Shown here piece after piece: positions 7,594 to 16,478 of a stretch of DNA of 64,000 nt. The notes under the pieces are model-generated. The model did not search any database. It was not told the origin of the DNA and saw nothing but the letters and a program-made list of their open reading frames with translations. Both the position numbers and the translations under genes were made by a program. The DNA lies in the NCBI RefSeq assembly GCF_007625155.1, contig NZ_VMNK01000003.1, forward strand, positions 1 through 64,000, read 5' to 3'. The DNA is from Denitromonas halophila (GTDB lineage Bacteria > Pseudomonadota > Gammaproteobacteria > Burkholderiales > Rhodocyclaceae). Position 1 is the stretch's first letter, and each line of letters opens with the position of its first letter.

Positions 7594-9561
7594 ATGTCCA
7601 GTCGCCACGCCTCCTGGGTCGCCGCTCTCGCGCTTGCTGCGTCGCCTCTTTCGTCACATGCCGCCTCTGACGCGGTCGCCAGCGAGATGAGTTTTCTCGA
7701 TGACATCCCGGTGGTGCTGTCGGCCGCCCGTCTGGTCCAGCCGCTCAAGGATGCGCCCGGCGCCGTCACGGTTATCGACCGCGCCATGATTCGCGCCTCG
7801 GGCGCGCGCGATGTCGCCGAACTGCTGGCCTGGGTGCCTGGGTTTCAGACCGGGCGCAAAAACGGCTCAACCGCACTGACGACCTATCACGGCCTGTCTG
7901 ACGACGCGCCCCGTCGGATGCTCGTGCGGGTGGACGGCCGCTCGGCTTATTCGCCGTATTTTATCAGCGGCATCGAGTGGGCAAAGCTCAGCGTCGATAT
8001 CGACGATATCGAACGCATCGAAGTCTTCCGCGGCTCCAACGCGGCCGCCTATGGCAGCAACGCCTTCCTCGGCGTGGTCAACATCATCACCCGCCCCGCC
8101 GCCGACACCCCACGCTACCGCGTGCGTTTCACCGAAGGCGAGAACGGCATTCAGGAGCGCGTGCTGTCGACCCGCCAGCAATTCGGCGATCTCACGGCCC
8201 GGCTCACCGTCGGCCGCCAAGGCGACAACGGCCTCGCCCCCATCGACGACACCTATCGCAACCAACGGGTCGATGCTCGCATCGACTGGCAACTGACGCC
8301 CGACCAGCAGGTCGAGCTTCATCTGGGCTTTGTCGACAACCGGGCGCGAACCGGCGTGACAACCGATGTCTCCGACCCCGCGCGCAGCGTCGACAACTAC
8401 ACCGGCTTCGGCCAGATTCGGTGGCACAAGCAGCTTGGTCTGAACGACGAAATCAAAGCGACCTATTTTCATCAGGAAGAGCGCGCGGTCGACGCGTTCT
8501 TTGTGCCACTTGGCGGTGGCCTGGGAGTGCAAGTCAACTACGGAAATAGAGCGCTGCGTGATGACATCGAAGTTGAGCATCTGATCCACCCCAGAGGCGA
8601 TCTGCGACTGGCGTGGGGTGTCGGTCTGCGCGAAGATCGGGTGAACTCAACGCAAATATTCAACACCGACGACAACATCGTTGTCCGACAGGCCCGGCTC
8701 TTCGCAAACACCGAATGGCAAGCCAGTCCGCGCTGGACGCTCAACGCCGGCGCCATGCTGGAAAAAACCAATGTGACCGGTTTGCGCCTGTCCCCACGCT
8801 TTGCCGCCAACTTCCATGCCACGCCCAACACCACACTGCGCGCGGCCGTGAGCCGTGCCTACCGAAACCTCACCCCCTTCGAGCGGCAAGCGGATGTCAG
8901 ATTCTATGAGAGCAGCACCGGAATGCTCATTCGCCAAAGCTTCCAGCCATCCCCCGGCCTGAGGCCGGAGCGCATCACCACACGTGAAATAGGCATCCGC
9001 CAAGAATGGCAAAATGGCCGCAGCAACATCGATCTTCGACTCTTTGATGAACGGGTCGAAGATATGCTTCGCCGGATTACATCCCCCTCTAACGCAAATC
9101 CTGTCCCGGTTCTCAACACAAACGGGGAGACACCGCATTACACCAACGGCGGCTACGCGCGAATTCGTGGTGCTGAATTGACCGGTCTATATCGTCCGAC
9201 ACATGACACATGGATCGGCGGGCATTATGCTTCGTTAGATATCAACAGCAATGACGAATTCGCAGATCGATCGGCGCCGAACGAGCAGTTTTCGGTCTTT
9301 GCAGCAGCGCAAATACACCCCGGATGGCATATGAGCTTAACGCACCACTTTGTGGGCAGCATGCAGTGGTATACCCAAGAAAAGAACCGGCTGAAAGCCT
9401 ATCGCCAGACCAACCTTCGGCTGGCGCACCGCTTCTCAATCCGTGGCGTTCGCGGTGAAATCGCAGTGGGCGTGCAGCACTGGACCGACGCCTTCGCCGA
9501 CTACCTGCCATCGCTGACCCGTCCAACCCAGGCCTACGCAAGCTTGAGGCTGGAGTACTAA
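7594..9561 (+). CDS. TonB-dependent outer-membrane receptor
   Basis: A 655-residue outer-membrane protein with a cleavable signal peptide (cleavage after SSHAA), a plug domain (GAVTVIDRAMIRASGARDVAELLAWVPGF, then IERIEVFRGSNAAAYGSNAFLGVVNIITRPA, the NIIT plug motif) and a 22-strand-type barrel ending in an aromatic residue (LRLEY). It resembles vitamin B12/colicin-type receptors in length. No TonB-box match was obvious and the ligand is unknown. It is the first gene of a unit with a periplasmic binding protein and a hybrid histidine kinase, so it may deliver the signal molecule the kinase senses. Confidence 0.9.
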   Translation: MSSRHASWVAALALAASPLSSHAASDAVASEMSFLDDIPVVLSAARLVQPLKDAPGAVTVIDRAMIRASGARDVAELLAWVPGFQTGRKNGSTALTTYHGLSDDAPRRMLVRVDGRSAYSPYFISGIEWAKLSVDIDDIERIEVFRGSNAAAYGSNAFLGVVNIITRPAADTPRYRVRFTEGENGIQERVLSTRQQFGDLTARLTVGRQGDNGLAPIDDTYRNQRVDARIDWQLTPDQQVELHLGFVDNRARTGVTTDVSDPARSVDNYTGFGQIRWHKQLGLNDEIKATYFHQEERAVDAFFVPLGGGLGVQVNYGNRALRDDIEVEHLIHPRGDLRLAWGVGLREDRVNSTQIFNTDDNIVVRQARLFANTEWQASPRWTLNAGAMLEKTNVTGLRLSPRFAANFHATPNTTLRAAVSRAYRNLTPFERQADVRFYESSTGMLIRQSFQPSPGLRPERITTREIGIRQEWQNGRSNIDLRLFDERVEDMLRRITSPSNANPVPVLNTNGETPHYTNGGYARIRGAELTGLYRPTHDTWIGGHYASLDINSNDEFADRSAPNEQFSVFAAAQIHPGWHMSLTHHFVGSMQWYTQEKNRLKAYRQTNLRLAHRFSIRGVRGEIAVGVQHWTDAFADYLPSLTRPTQAYASLRLEY

Positions 9562-9663
9562 AGCATGGCGTTCTTCAACTCACCGGCCCCGTTCGCCATG
9601 ACCCGCCGCCGGCTCACCCGGCGCGCGATTGCCGACGTTTCCACGCACTGACACTAACCGCCC

Positions 9664-10584
9664 ATGAAACGCTCAGGCGCCCGCCTTCTTCGCGCTCTGG
9701 TCATGCTGCTGTGCTGCATGGCCGGATCGCTGATGGCGGCGCCCAGTGTCTACCTCGTCCTCAGTGGCGAGGCCGATGCCTACCAACGCACCGCACAAGC
9801 GGCCGCTGACACCCTGCAAGCCAGCCTGCCCAATGTGGCAACGATTCGCACCGACATCGACGCCCTCGACACGCAAACACTGCAAGCAGACGACATACTG
9901 ATCGCCATCGGTACGCGGGCAGCGCAAGTCCTGTCGCAACGCCCCGACCAGCGGCTCATCTGTTCGCTGCTCACCGAACAAAGCTACAGCGCCCTGCCAC
10001 CGGCCGTGGCCGGCCAACGCACCGCGGTCTTCATCGACCAGCCCGTCGCCCGACAGCTGGCGCTGATTCGCGCCGGCCTGCCGGAATGGTCGCGCATCGC
10101 GATCGTACACGGTGCCGACTCGCGCGATTTCGTCAAGGCGATCAAGGCCGCCGCGCCCGCACTTGGCCTGACCACAAACACCGCCGCGGTCTCCAGCAAT
10201 CAGACGCTCTACAACGCCCTGCAGACAGTCTTGGCTACTTCATCGGTTCTGCTCGCCGTCCCCGACCCGAAAGTGTTCAACAACTTCACTATCCAGAACG
10301 TCTTGCTCACGGCCTACCGCCATCGCTCGCCGGTGATCGGCTTCTCGCCCGCCTATGTCCGCGCGGGCGCGGTCATGGCGGTGTACTCCAGCCCCGAACA
10401 AATGGGCCAACAGGCCGCCGAGATCGCCCTGCAGAGTCTGCGCGGCGCCCCCCTGTCCGAGGCCACGCATCCGAGGTATTTCTCGGTCAGCGTCAATCCG
10501 CATGTGGCCCGCTCACTCGCCATCGAGCTGCCCGATGCCGCCACACTCGAAGCGCAGATTCGCCGCCAGGAGGGCGCGCGATGA
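9664..10584 (+). CDS. Periplasmic ABC-type substrate-binding protein (PF04392-like), orphan
   Basis: The 306-residue protein has a signal peptide (ALVMLLCCMAGSLMAAP) and the type I periplasmic-binding fold of the ABC_sub_bind family (VYLVLSGEADAYQRTAQAAADTL; AIVHGADSRDFVKAIKAAA; VIGFSPAYVRAGAVMAVYSSPEQMGQQAAEIALQSLRGAP). No permease or ATPase gene is nearby. Its stop overlaps the kinase start by ATGA (10581-10584), so the two are translationally coupled. A sensory rather than transport role, presenting ligand to the kinase, is inferred. Confidence 0.85.
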   Translation: MKRSGARLLRALVMLLCCMAGSLMAAPSVYLVLSGEADAYQRTAQAAADTLQASLPNVATIRTDIDALDTQTLQADDILIAIGTRAAQVLSQRPDQRLICSLLTEQSYSALPPAVAGQRTAVFIDQPVARQLALIRAGLPEWSRIAIVHGADSRDFVKAIKAAAPALGLTTNTAAVSSNQTLYNALQTVLATSSVLLAVPDPKVFNNFTIQNVLLTAYRHRSPVIGFSPAYVRAGAVMAVYSSPEQMGQQAAEIALQSLRGAPLSEATHPRYFSVSVNPHVARSLAIELPDAATLEAQIRRQEGAR

Positions 10585-12500
10585 TTCAATCCTGGGGAAT
10601 CCGCGCCCGCGTCATACTGGTAGCCGTCGTGCCGGCCATCGTGTTGGCTGTGTTCATGACGATCTACTACACCCATTCGCGGATCGCTGACCTCGAAGAA
10701 GCCTATCGCGATCGCGGGCGCGCCTTTGCCCGGCAGATCGCCAGCGCGACCGAGTACGCCGTCTTCTCGAACAACCGCGAAGACATACGCCGTCTGCTCG
10801 ACGGCGCCCGCGCCGAAGAAGGCGTTCGCGGCATCTTCATCGCCGACACTTCCGGCCAGGAGCTGGCCCGCAGCGGCTTCATTTCCGTCGCCGCCCCGCT
10901 GCGCCGGCCGACCCAATCCGTTGATGAGGCCTTCGACCAGACGCTGCGCTTCTACGAACCCATCCTGCCCACCCGACTGGACGTCGACCTCCTCGCCTTC
11001 GACGAAGCCCAGCAAGGCAGCAGCACGCAGCAACTGGGCGTCGTCTTGCTCGATCTGTCCCGCACGCGCCTCGACGCGCAGCGCGATGCGCTCCTGTGGA
11101 CCGGTCTGTCGGCGCTGATGCTAGTGCTCGCCGGCAGCGTGCTGCTGGCCATTCGCATGAGCCAGGGGGTCAGCGAGCCGATCCGGAAGGTCGCTGAAAC
11201 GGTCGGGCGAATCGGCGCCGGGCGTCTGCACGAGCGCGTCGAAATTCGCGGCGGCGGCAGCTTGCGGCGACTGGGTGTCGGCGTCAATGACATGGCCGAA
11301 CGCCTGCAAGGCGCGCACGACGACATGACCCGCCGCATCGCCGAAGCCACCGCCGAACTGCGTGAGCGCAAGGACGAAGCGGAGCGCGCCGACATCGCCA
11401 AGTCCCGATTCCTCGCCGCCGCCAGCCACGACCTGCGCCAGCCCATGCATGCGCTGGGCCTGTTCATTGCCGAACTCAGCGAAAAAGATCATCCACCAGC
11501 CACGCATCGGCTTGTGCGCCAGATTGCCGCCTCCGCCGAGGCCATGGAAAACCTGCTCGACAGCCTGCTCGACATCTCCCGCCTCGACGCCGGCGCCCTG
11601 CAGCCGAGCATCCAGCCCACCCCCGTGCAACCCATCCTCGACCGCATCGCCAACGACTTCCACATCTGGGCCGAGGAGCGCCACCTGAAGCTCCGCGTGC
11701 GCCCCTGCCCGCACTGGATCGCCACCGACCCCCTGCTGTTCGAACGCATTCTGTCGAACCTGGTGAGCAACGCCATCCGCTACACCGATCACGGGCGCAT
11801 TCTCATCGCCTGCCGGCAGGAGGGCGAGTTCCTGCGCGTCGAAGTACGCGACAACGGCCGGGGCATCGAAAGCGACGCTCAGGAACTGATCTTTCAGGAA
11901 TTCGTCCAGCTCGACAATCCCGAGCGCGCCCGCAGCAAAGGCCTCGGCCTCGGCCTGGCCATCGTCCGTCGACTGACCCAGCTTCTCAGCCACCGCCTCA
12001 GTCTGCGCTCGGGCCCCGGTTGGGGCTCGGTATTCGGCGTCAGCGCCCGACGCGTTCCGCCCGAAGCGCCCGACACGATTGCCCCCACCGACCGCCAGCC
12101 GGGCAGTCTTCAGAACGTCCGCATCGCCATTCTCGACGACGACCCGCTGGCCCTCGAAAGCCTCAACAGTCTGCTGTGCTCATGGGGCTGCGATGTCACC
12201 TCGGCCGCCATGCCATCGGCGCTGATCGACGCCCTCGCCGGTGCCCCCGTGCCCGACATCCTGATTACCGATTACCGCCTGCAAGAGCACCAGACCGGGC
12301 TCGATGTCATCGGCAGTCTGCGCCACGCCTTCGGCCACCGCCTGCAAGCCATCCTGATCAGCGGCGACACCGCCTCCGAACCCGCCGATCGCGCCCGGGC
12401 GGCCGGCGTGCCGCTACTGCACAAGCCCGTGCGCCCCGCCAAACTACGCGCGCTGGTGCAACGCATGCTGAGCAGCGATACGTCGGAAGACGTCAGCTAG
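10581..12500 (+). CDS. Hybrid sensor histidine kinase with C-terminal receiver
   Basis: The 639-residue kinase has an N-terminal membrane helix (VILVAVVPAIVLAVFMTIYY), a periplasmic sensor of about 150 residues, a second helix (ALMLVLAGSVLLAI), HAMP, a short coiled coil, HisKA with H283 (AASHDLRQPMHALGL), HATPase_c (SNAIRYTDHG near 395; DNGRGIE; KGLGLGLAIVRRL) and a receiver with D564 (DILITDYRL). The start overlaps the upstream gene by 4 nt; the longer open frame beginning at 10086 is a shadow of that gene. Signal may pass from the internal receiver back to the divergent LuxR regulator, but no phosphotransfer domain was seen. Confidence 0.92.
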   Translation: MIQSWGIRARVILVAVVPAIVLAVFMTIYYTHSRIADLEEAYRDRGRAFARQIASATEYAVFSNNREDIRRLLDGARAEEGVRGIFIADTSGQELARSGFISVAAPLRRPTQSVDEAFDQTLRFYEPILPTRLDVDLLAFDEAQQGSSTQQLGVVLLDLSRTRLDAQRDALLWTGLSALMLVLAGSVLLAIRMSQGVSEPIRKVAETVGRIGAGRLHERVEIRGGGSLRRLGVGVNDMAERLQGAHDDMTRRIAEATAELRERKDEAERADIAKSRFLAAASHDLRQPMHALGLFIAELSEKDHPPATHRLVRQIAASAEAMENLLDSLLDISRLDAGALQPSIQPTPVQPILDRIANDFHIWAEERHLKLRVRPCPHWIATDPLLFERILSNLVSNAIRYTDHGRILIACRQEGEFLRVEVRDNGRGIESDAQELIFQEFVQLDNPERARSKGLGLGLAIVRRLTQLLSHRLSLRSGPGWGSVFGVSARRVPPEAPDTIAPTDRQPGSLQNVRIAILDDDPLALESLNSLLCSWGCDVTSAAMPSALIDALAGAPVPDILITDYRLQEHQTGLDVIGSLRHAFGHRLQAILISGDTASEPADRARAAGVPLLHKPVRPAKLRALVQRMLSSDTSEDVS

Positions 12501-12609
12501 TCCCTCTCGCCGAGTCAGACCGTCTCACCAAAATGCTGCCATGCACCATGCATTTCACCGCGGGCTCAGCTAAGATCAACGCTCAACCTGCAAACCCACG
12601 GAGCCCCCA

Positions 12610-13242
12610 ATGAGCCACGAATCCTCGTCTGACCCTCTCGATTTTGTGCGCAACATGTGGAGTGGCATGGGCTTCTCGCTGCCCGGCATGGTAACGCCCA
12701 CCCTGGATATCGACGAGCTCGAGAAGCGCATCACCGACATGAAAGCGGTGGAAGGCTGGCTCAAGATGAATCTCAACATGTTGCAGATGAGCATTCAGGG
12801 CCTTGAAATGCAGCACGCCACCCTGACCACGATCAAGGCCATGGGCGAGGCAACCCGCCAAAAAGGCCCGGACGCCGCCGACACCAGTGACTCGGCCAAC
12901 GCCAACCCCTTCAACAACGCCGCCCTGTGGTCATGGTTGCAAGCCATGAGCGGCGCCGCGCCCGAGGCGGCGGCCCAGGCCACACCGCAGAGCGAGCCCC
13001 CGGAATCCAGCGCCGAAGGCAGCAACCCGTTTGCCGGAGTCGCCGCCGCGGCAACCAACGCAGCGGCCAGCGCGGCCATGTGGCCCTGGCAATTGATGCC
13101 CGAGAATGCCGCCGAAAAAAAGGCTGCGCCCGCAAAAAAGCCGGCGGCCAAAAAACCCGCCAGCAGCGCCCGCGCTAAGCCCACCGCGGCGCGCACGCCC
13201 GCCGCCAAGAAACCGGCCGCAACGCCGCGAAAAAAAACCTGA
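12610..13242 (+). CDS. phaM: PhaM-like polyhydroxyalkanoate granule regulatory protein
   Basis: The 210-residue protein has a conserved N-terminal PhaM domain (DPLDFVRNMWSGMGFSLPGMVTPTLDIDELEKRITDMKAVEGWLKMNLNMLQMSIQGLEMQ), an Ala/Pro-rich middle and a lysine-rich AKKPAAKKP-type histone-like tail. In Ralstonia eutropha, PhaM activates PHA synthase and tethers granules to the nucleoid through such a tail. The gene stands alone, with a GGAG site 8 nt before the ATG. No pha synthesis genes are in the window. Confidence 0.85.
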   Translation: MSHESSSDPLDFVRNMWSGMGFSLPGMVTPTLDIDELEKRITDMKAVEGWLKMNLNMLQMSIQGLEMQHATLTTIKAMGEATRQKGPDAADTSDSANANPFNNAALWSWLQAMSGAAPEAAAQATPQSEPPESSAEGSNPFAGVAAAATNAAASAAMWPWQLMPENAAEKKAAPAKKPAAKKPASSARAKPTAARTPAAKKPAATPRKKT

Positions 13243-13285
13243 TATCTCCGCCAAAAAACGCCGCCGGAGACGTTGACCGGGTGCT

Positions 13286-14182
13286 TCAGCCGCGCAGCAG
13301 GCCGAGCCAGAAGGTGAGCGTCGGCACGGCCAGCAGCGTGGTGGCGGAGATCAGCCATGCCACCCCCGGCCCATCGCCGCCCATGCGCATGGCCAGGATA
13401 TAAGCCGATGACGCGGATGGTAGCGCGGCAAAGATTACCGCCACATCGCGCGCCACCCCGGACAGACCCAACCACGGCGCCACAAACCACACCAGGGTCG
13501 GCAGGCACAGCAGCTTGACCGTCATGATCCACGCCGACCCCGCCCAGCGGCCGCCGGCCTGACCCCAGCGCAGCGCGGCCCCCACCGCCAGCAAACCCAG
13601 CGCAATCGACGCGTCGGCCAGGCGCGTCAAGAAGGACTGCGCCGGCACGGCCAGCGCCCCGCCGGCGAGATTAAAGGCCAGGCCGGCAAGCGTTGCCAGG
13701 ATCAGCGGGTTTTTTGCCAGTTCGCGAAAGACACCGCCCTGCCCATGCCGTGCCATCAAACTCACGGCCATGACGTTGGCAAAAGGCACCATCGTGCCGC
13801 ACAGCACGCCCATGGTCGCAATGCCCTCAACGCCATGGACCTTGCCGGCGACGGCCATGCCGATATAGGTATTGAAGCGGAAGGCGCATTGAACGCGCGA
13901 CGCAAAGGCCATGGACGTCAAGCCCGCAAATGGACGCGCCGCCAGGCCAAGCGCAAAACCTGAGCCCATCACGATCAGCCCCGCCAGAAAAAGCGGCAAG
14001 GTGGTGTCAAAATCGATACGTGCCCGCGCCAGCGCACTGAACAGCAAGGCGGGAAACAGGACGAAGTAGACCAGCTTCTCCAGCCCCGGCCAGAAACTGT
14101 CGCCAAAGCCGCCGTAGCGGCGCAAAAGCGCCCCCAGCAGGATCAGGGAAAAATCCGGTAACAAGAGGAGGAAGGTATCCAT
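13286..14182 (-). CDS. AEC-family (auxin efflux carrier/malate permease-like) transporter
   Basis: A 298-residue inner-membrane protein with eight to ten hydrophobic helices in two halves, typical of the AEC family, including the MGVLCGTMVPFANVMAVSLMA and AIFAALPSASSAYILAMRMGGD signatures. Family members export organic acids or auxin-like compounds; the substrate here is unknown. The start at 14182 (MDTFLLLLPDFSLILLGALLRR) is the family start; the frame continues upstream over the divergent ferritin-like gene without coding support. Confidence 0.85.
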   Translation of the reverse strand: MDTFLLLLPDFSLILLGALLRRYGGFGDSFWPGLEKLVYFVLFPALLFSALARARIDFDTTLPLFLAGLIVMGSGFALGLAARPFAGLTSMAFASRVQCAFRFNTYIGMAVAGKVHGVEGIATMGVLCGTMVPFANVMAVSLMARHGQGGVFRELAKNPLILATLAGLAFNLAGGALAVPAQSFLTRLADASIALGLLAVGAALRWGQAGGRWAGSAWIMTVKLLCLPTLVWFVAPWLGLSGVARDVAVIFAALPSASSAYILAMRMGGDGPGVAWLISATTLLAVPTLTFWLGLLRG

Positions 14183-14249
14183 GAGCGGGAGGATACCTGT
14201 GGCTACCAACCTGCGGCATCCGTAATACGCACATTCTTTTTGCCACCGA

Positions 14250-14279
14250 TGCATCCAGTGACCTAGCGGGTCCGTACAG
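14250..14279 (+). promoter_or_regulatory. ECF sigma promoter of the ferritin-like gene
   Basis: TGCATCCA (14250-14257), 14 nt, then CCGTACAG (14272-14279), ending 48 nt before the ATG. The same two boxes with the same spacer occur upstream of the P460 lipoprotein gene and of the ECF sigma gene at 17047, which suggests this sigma factor reads all three. Confidence 0.75.
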
Positions 14280-14327
14280 GAGACAAGGGCGGCCATCGTC
14301 GCCCCCTTGCCAACAACGGAGATCACC

Positions 14328-14915
14328 ATGAACAAGAAAGAGATCGATCTGTCCCTGACCCGCGTCGAACGTCGTCTGTTTCTGAAGAACAGCAGCCTCT
14401 TCGCCCTCGGCGCCACCGCCGCCATTGGCCTGGCCGCCCCCGGACGCGCGCTGGCCGGCAAGATGAAGATGAGCGAGACCGACGACCTGGCCATTCTCAA
14501 CGTCGCCCTCGGCCTGGAGTATCAGGCAATCGCGGCCTATCAGGTCGGCGCCGAGTCGGGCCTGCTGCAAAAGCCGGTCCTCGATGTGGCGGTGAAATTT
14601 CAGGGCCACCACAAGGCGCATGCCGATGTGCTTGCCGGCACCATCGAGAAACTCGGCGGCAAGCCGGTGATGGCGATGCGCGCGGAAAACTACCAGTTCC
14701 CGGTTACCCAACTCAAAGAGCAGGCCGACGTCCTGCGCTTTGCTGCCGGGCTGGAAAAAGGGGCCGCCAGCGCCTACCTGGGTGCGGTGCCGCAGTTCTC
14801 GAACCGCGAACTGGCCCGCGCGGCGGCCAGCATTCTGGGCGACGAAACCATGCACTGGGCGATCCTGCTCAACGCCTTGGGCGAAGACCCGGTGCCGGCC
14901 GCCTTCATCGCCTGA
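14328..14915 (+). CDS. Tat-exported ferritin-like domain protein
   Basis: A 195-residue protein with a twin-arginine-type leader (VERRLFLKNSSLFALGATAAIGLAAP) and a four-helix ferritin-like bundle (DDLAILNVALGLEYQAIAAYQ; FQGHHKAHADVLAGTIEKLGG; GLEKGAASAYLGAVP; SILGDETMHWAILLNALG). The glutamates and histidines in helices 1, 2 and 4 match possible di-metal ligands. The start at 14328 has a GGAG site; a frame extension begins at 14307. It faces the P460 lipoprotein gene and shares its promoter motif, so both are probably ECF targets. The substrate is unknown; a periplasmic redox or metal stress role is inferred. Confidence 0.82.
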   Translation: MNKKEIDLSLTRVERRLFLKNSSLFALGATAAIGLAAPGRALAGKMKMSETDDLAILNVALGLEYQAIAAYQVGAESGLLQKPVLDVAVKFQGHHKAHADVLAGTIEKLGGKPVMAMRAENYQFPVTQLKEQADVLRFAAGLEKGAASAYLGAVPQFSNRELARAAASILGDETMHWAILLNALGEDPVPAAFIA

Positions 14916-14956
14916 TCCGACGCCCGGTCCCGCAAGGGCCTGGGCTTGATCAGAGC

Positions 14957-14993
14957 ACGGGGATCGCGCCAGTTCGGCGCGATCCCCGTTTTA
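14957..14993 (+). terminator. Intrinsic terminator of the ferritin-like gene
   Basis: A perfect 14-bp stem (ACGGGGATCGCGCC / GGCGCGATCCCCGT) with a 5-nt loop is followed by TTTATT. Confidence 0.9.
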
Positions 14994-15040
14994 TTGGCCG
15001 GCATCTGTGCAAAACAATGCCGGCCCGTGGTGTTGGCTGC

Positions 15041-15066
15041 CTGCCCGGGCTGCGAGCCCCGGGCAG
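15041..15066 (-). terminator. Hairpin downstream of the P460 lipoprotein gene
   Basis: CTGCCCGGG and CCCGGGCAG form a strong GC stem just past the P460 stop codon. There is no T-tract, so it may be a 3' stabilising or weak termination structure. Confidence 0.45.
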
Positions 15067-15071
15067 ATGCG

Positions 15072-15644
15072 TCAGCGCATGCGCGCCATGAAGTGCTCGT
15101 CGTAGCGCGCCACGAAGTCGGTGTTTGCCATCGGTAGATGGCAACTGCGGCAGCCACTGAAATCAGAAGTCGCGGCGGTCTTGCCGTCGGCCTGCCAGGC
15201 GCCATACACCCAGTCGCCGTTGCCCACGGTACCGGCGGGCAGGCTCGCGCCCCAGCCCTCGCCCTTGGCCATGACGAAGATCTTTGACAACTCGCCTTTG
15301 ATCAATCGCCCCTCCGGGGTCATAAGGAGCTTGCCAGCCGCATCCTTGCGCGCGGCGTAGAGTTCCATCACCGAGACCGTCCCTGCCGCAAAGGCCTCGC
15401 CCTTCTGTGCCCTCAGCCCGACCGGGTTGATATAGATCTCGCGCACCTGCGCCCCGCCGACCTTGTCGACGGTCGGCACGAAGCTCGGCCATGCGCGATA
15501 CGTGGCTGGCACGCCGATGTCGCCATCGGCAGGCGCCTTGACCATGGGCTCGGCGCCACGATGACTGGCACAGCCAGCGCCGATCACGGTGGCGCCGATC
15601 ACGGCCAGGCTGAGGGCCGTCAAGTGGAATCGTTTCGTATTCAT
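15072..15644 (-). CDS. Cytochrome P460 family lipoprotein
   Basis: The 190-residue protein begins with a lipoprotein signal (lipobox around C25, VIGAGC) and carries the P460 fold with the c-type heme motif CRSCH at residues 165-169 near the C-terminus. P460 proteins bind a lysine-crosslinked heme c and act on hydroxylamine or NO; here the protein would sit on a periplasmic membrane face. The start at 15644 has GGGAG 7 nt upstream. It lies directly downstream of the ECF motif at 15693-15722 and is transcribed towards the ferritin-like gene. Confidence 0.87.
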   Translation of the reverse strand: MNTKRFHLTALSLAVIGATVIGAGCASHRGAEPMVKAPADGDIGVPATYRAWPSFVPTVDKVGGAQVREIYINPVGLRAQKGEAFAAGTVSVMELYAARKDAAGKLLMTPEGRLIKGELSKIFVMAKGEGWGASLPAGTVGNGDWVYGAWQADGKTAATSDFSGCRSCHLPMANTDFVARYDEHFMARMR

Positions 15645-15671
15645 GAGCGTACTCCCGTCAGTGCTGTGGAT

Positions 15672-15687
15672 GTATCCGGGGGGATAC
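15672..15687. promoter_or_regulatory. Palindrome at the P460 transcription start
   Basis: GTATCC-GGGG-GGATAC is a perfect inverted repeat located just downstream of the predicted ECF -10 box, so it overlaps the expected transcription start. It could be an operator or a 5'-UTR hairpin. Confidence 0.45.
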
Positions 15688-15692
15688 CTCAC

Positions 15693-15722
15693 TTGTACGG
15701 GCCAAGCCCCGCGGTGGATGCA
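15693..15722 (-). promoter_or_regulatory. ECF sigma promoter of the P460 lipoprotein gene
   Basis: The minus strand reads TGCATCCA (15722-15715), 14 nt, then CCGTACAA (15700-15693). There are 48 nt to the ATG, exactly the distance seen in front of the ferritin-like gene. Confidence 0.75.
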
Positions 15723-15785
15723 CCCAGGCGGTGTCAACGCAAAGACGCCCGCCAAAGCGAGCGCCCCTGGCCAGAATGAAACGGC

Positions 15786-16478
15786 TTATACCGCGTCGAT
15801 GGCACCGACCAGAATCACCGGGCCGGTCGGCGCCCCGGTAGGCGAACCACCCGCCGGTTCGACCGACACCGCCAGCCTGGCCCCGGCGTGCAAGCGCCCG
15901 ACCAGCGGCGCCGGCACCGGCACTTGCGCGCTCAGCTGGCCAAGCACCGCGACCGACACCGGTGCGCTACCGTCGGGCGGCAGCAGCCACAGCTCGTAGC
16001 TTTGAGTGCTGGCCGCGAGCACTGGCCGCGACGGCGCCAATTGCAGCCAGCGCCCATCGTCCGACAAGGACGCCACCACTGGCGCCGCCCCCTCGCCGCT
16101 GGCCAGCGTGGCGATCGGGTGCATGATCGGCGCCACCGGCGCACGCTCAACCAGGCTGGCACCCAGCCAGACCGTGAGCGCCGCCGTGGCGGTCAGCGCC
16201 CAGCCGCGCCACAGCCCCACCCGGGCGAACCACGGCTGCCGATAGCGGCGAAGATCGAGATCGTGCGCGATGCGCTGCCAGGTTCGCGGTGCCGGTTGCA
16301 TACGGAAAGCCTCGCTGGGCTGAGGGGTAAACACCTGCTGCCAATGCTGAAGACGCAGGGCGACACGTGGCTCTTCAGCGCACGCGCGTTCGAAGCGCGC
16401 CCGCGCGGCGCCACGCAGCGTGCCCAGCAGGTATTCGCCACACAGCGCGTCGAGAAGCGGGGATTGGTCGAGCTTCAT
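15786..16478 (-). CDS. Anti-sigma factor (RskA-like, membrane)
   Basis: The 230-residue protein has an N-terminal cytoplasmic anti-sigma domain (LLDALCGEYLLGTLRGAARARFERACAEEP), a single membrane helix (WALTATAALTVWLGASLV) and a periplasmic RskA-type C-terminal domain (YELWLLPPDGSAPVSVAVL; AVSVEPAGGSPTGAPTGPVILVGAI). It would hold the sigma factor at the membrane until a periplasmic signal triggers release. Its ATG overlaps the sigma stop (16475-16478), so the two are translationally coupled. Confidence 0.88.
   Translation of the reverse strand: MKLDQSPLLDALCGEYLLGTLRGAARARFERACAEEPRVALRLQHWQQVFTPQPSEAFRMQPAPRTWQRIAHDLDLRRYRQPWFARVGLWRGWALTATAALTVWLGASLVERAPVAPIMHPIATLASGEGAAPVVASLSDDGRWLQLAPSRPVLAASTQSYELWLLPPDGSAPVSVAVLGQLSAQVPVPAPLVGRLHAGARLAVSVEPAGGSPTGAPTGPVILVGAIDAV

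Noticed and set aside
10086-10580. Upstream extension of the hybrid kinase frame
   Set aside because: It is the out-of-frame shadow of the binding-protein gene. The kinase starts at the ATGA overlap at 10581, followed by a normal membrane helix.
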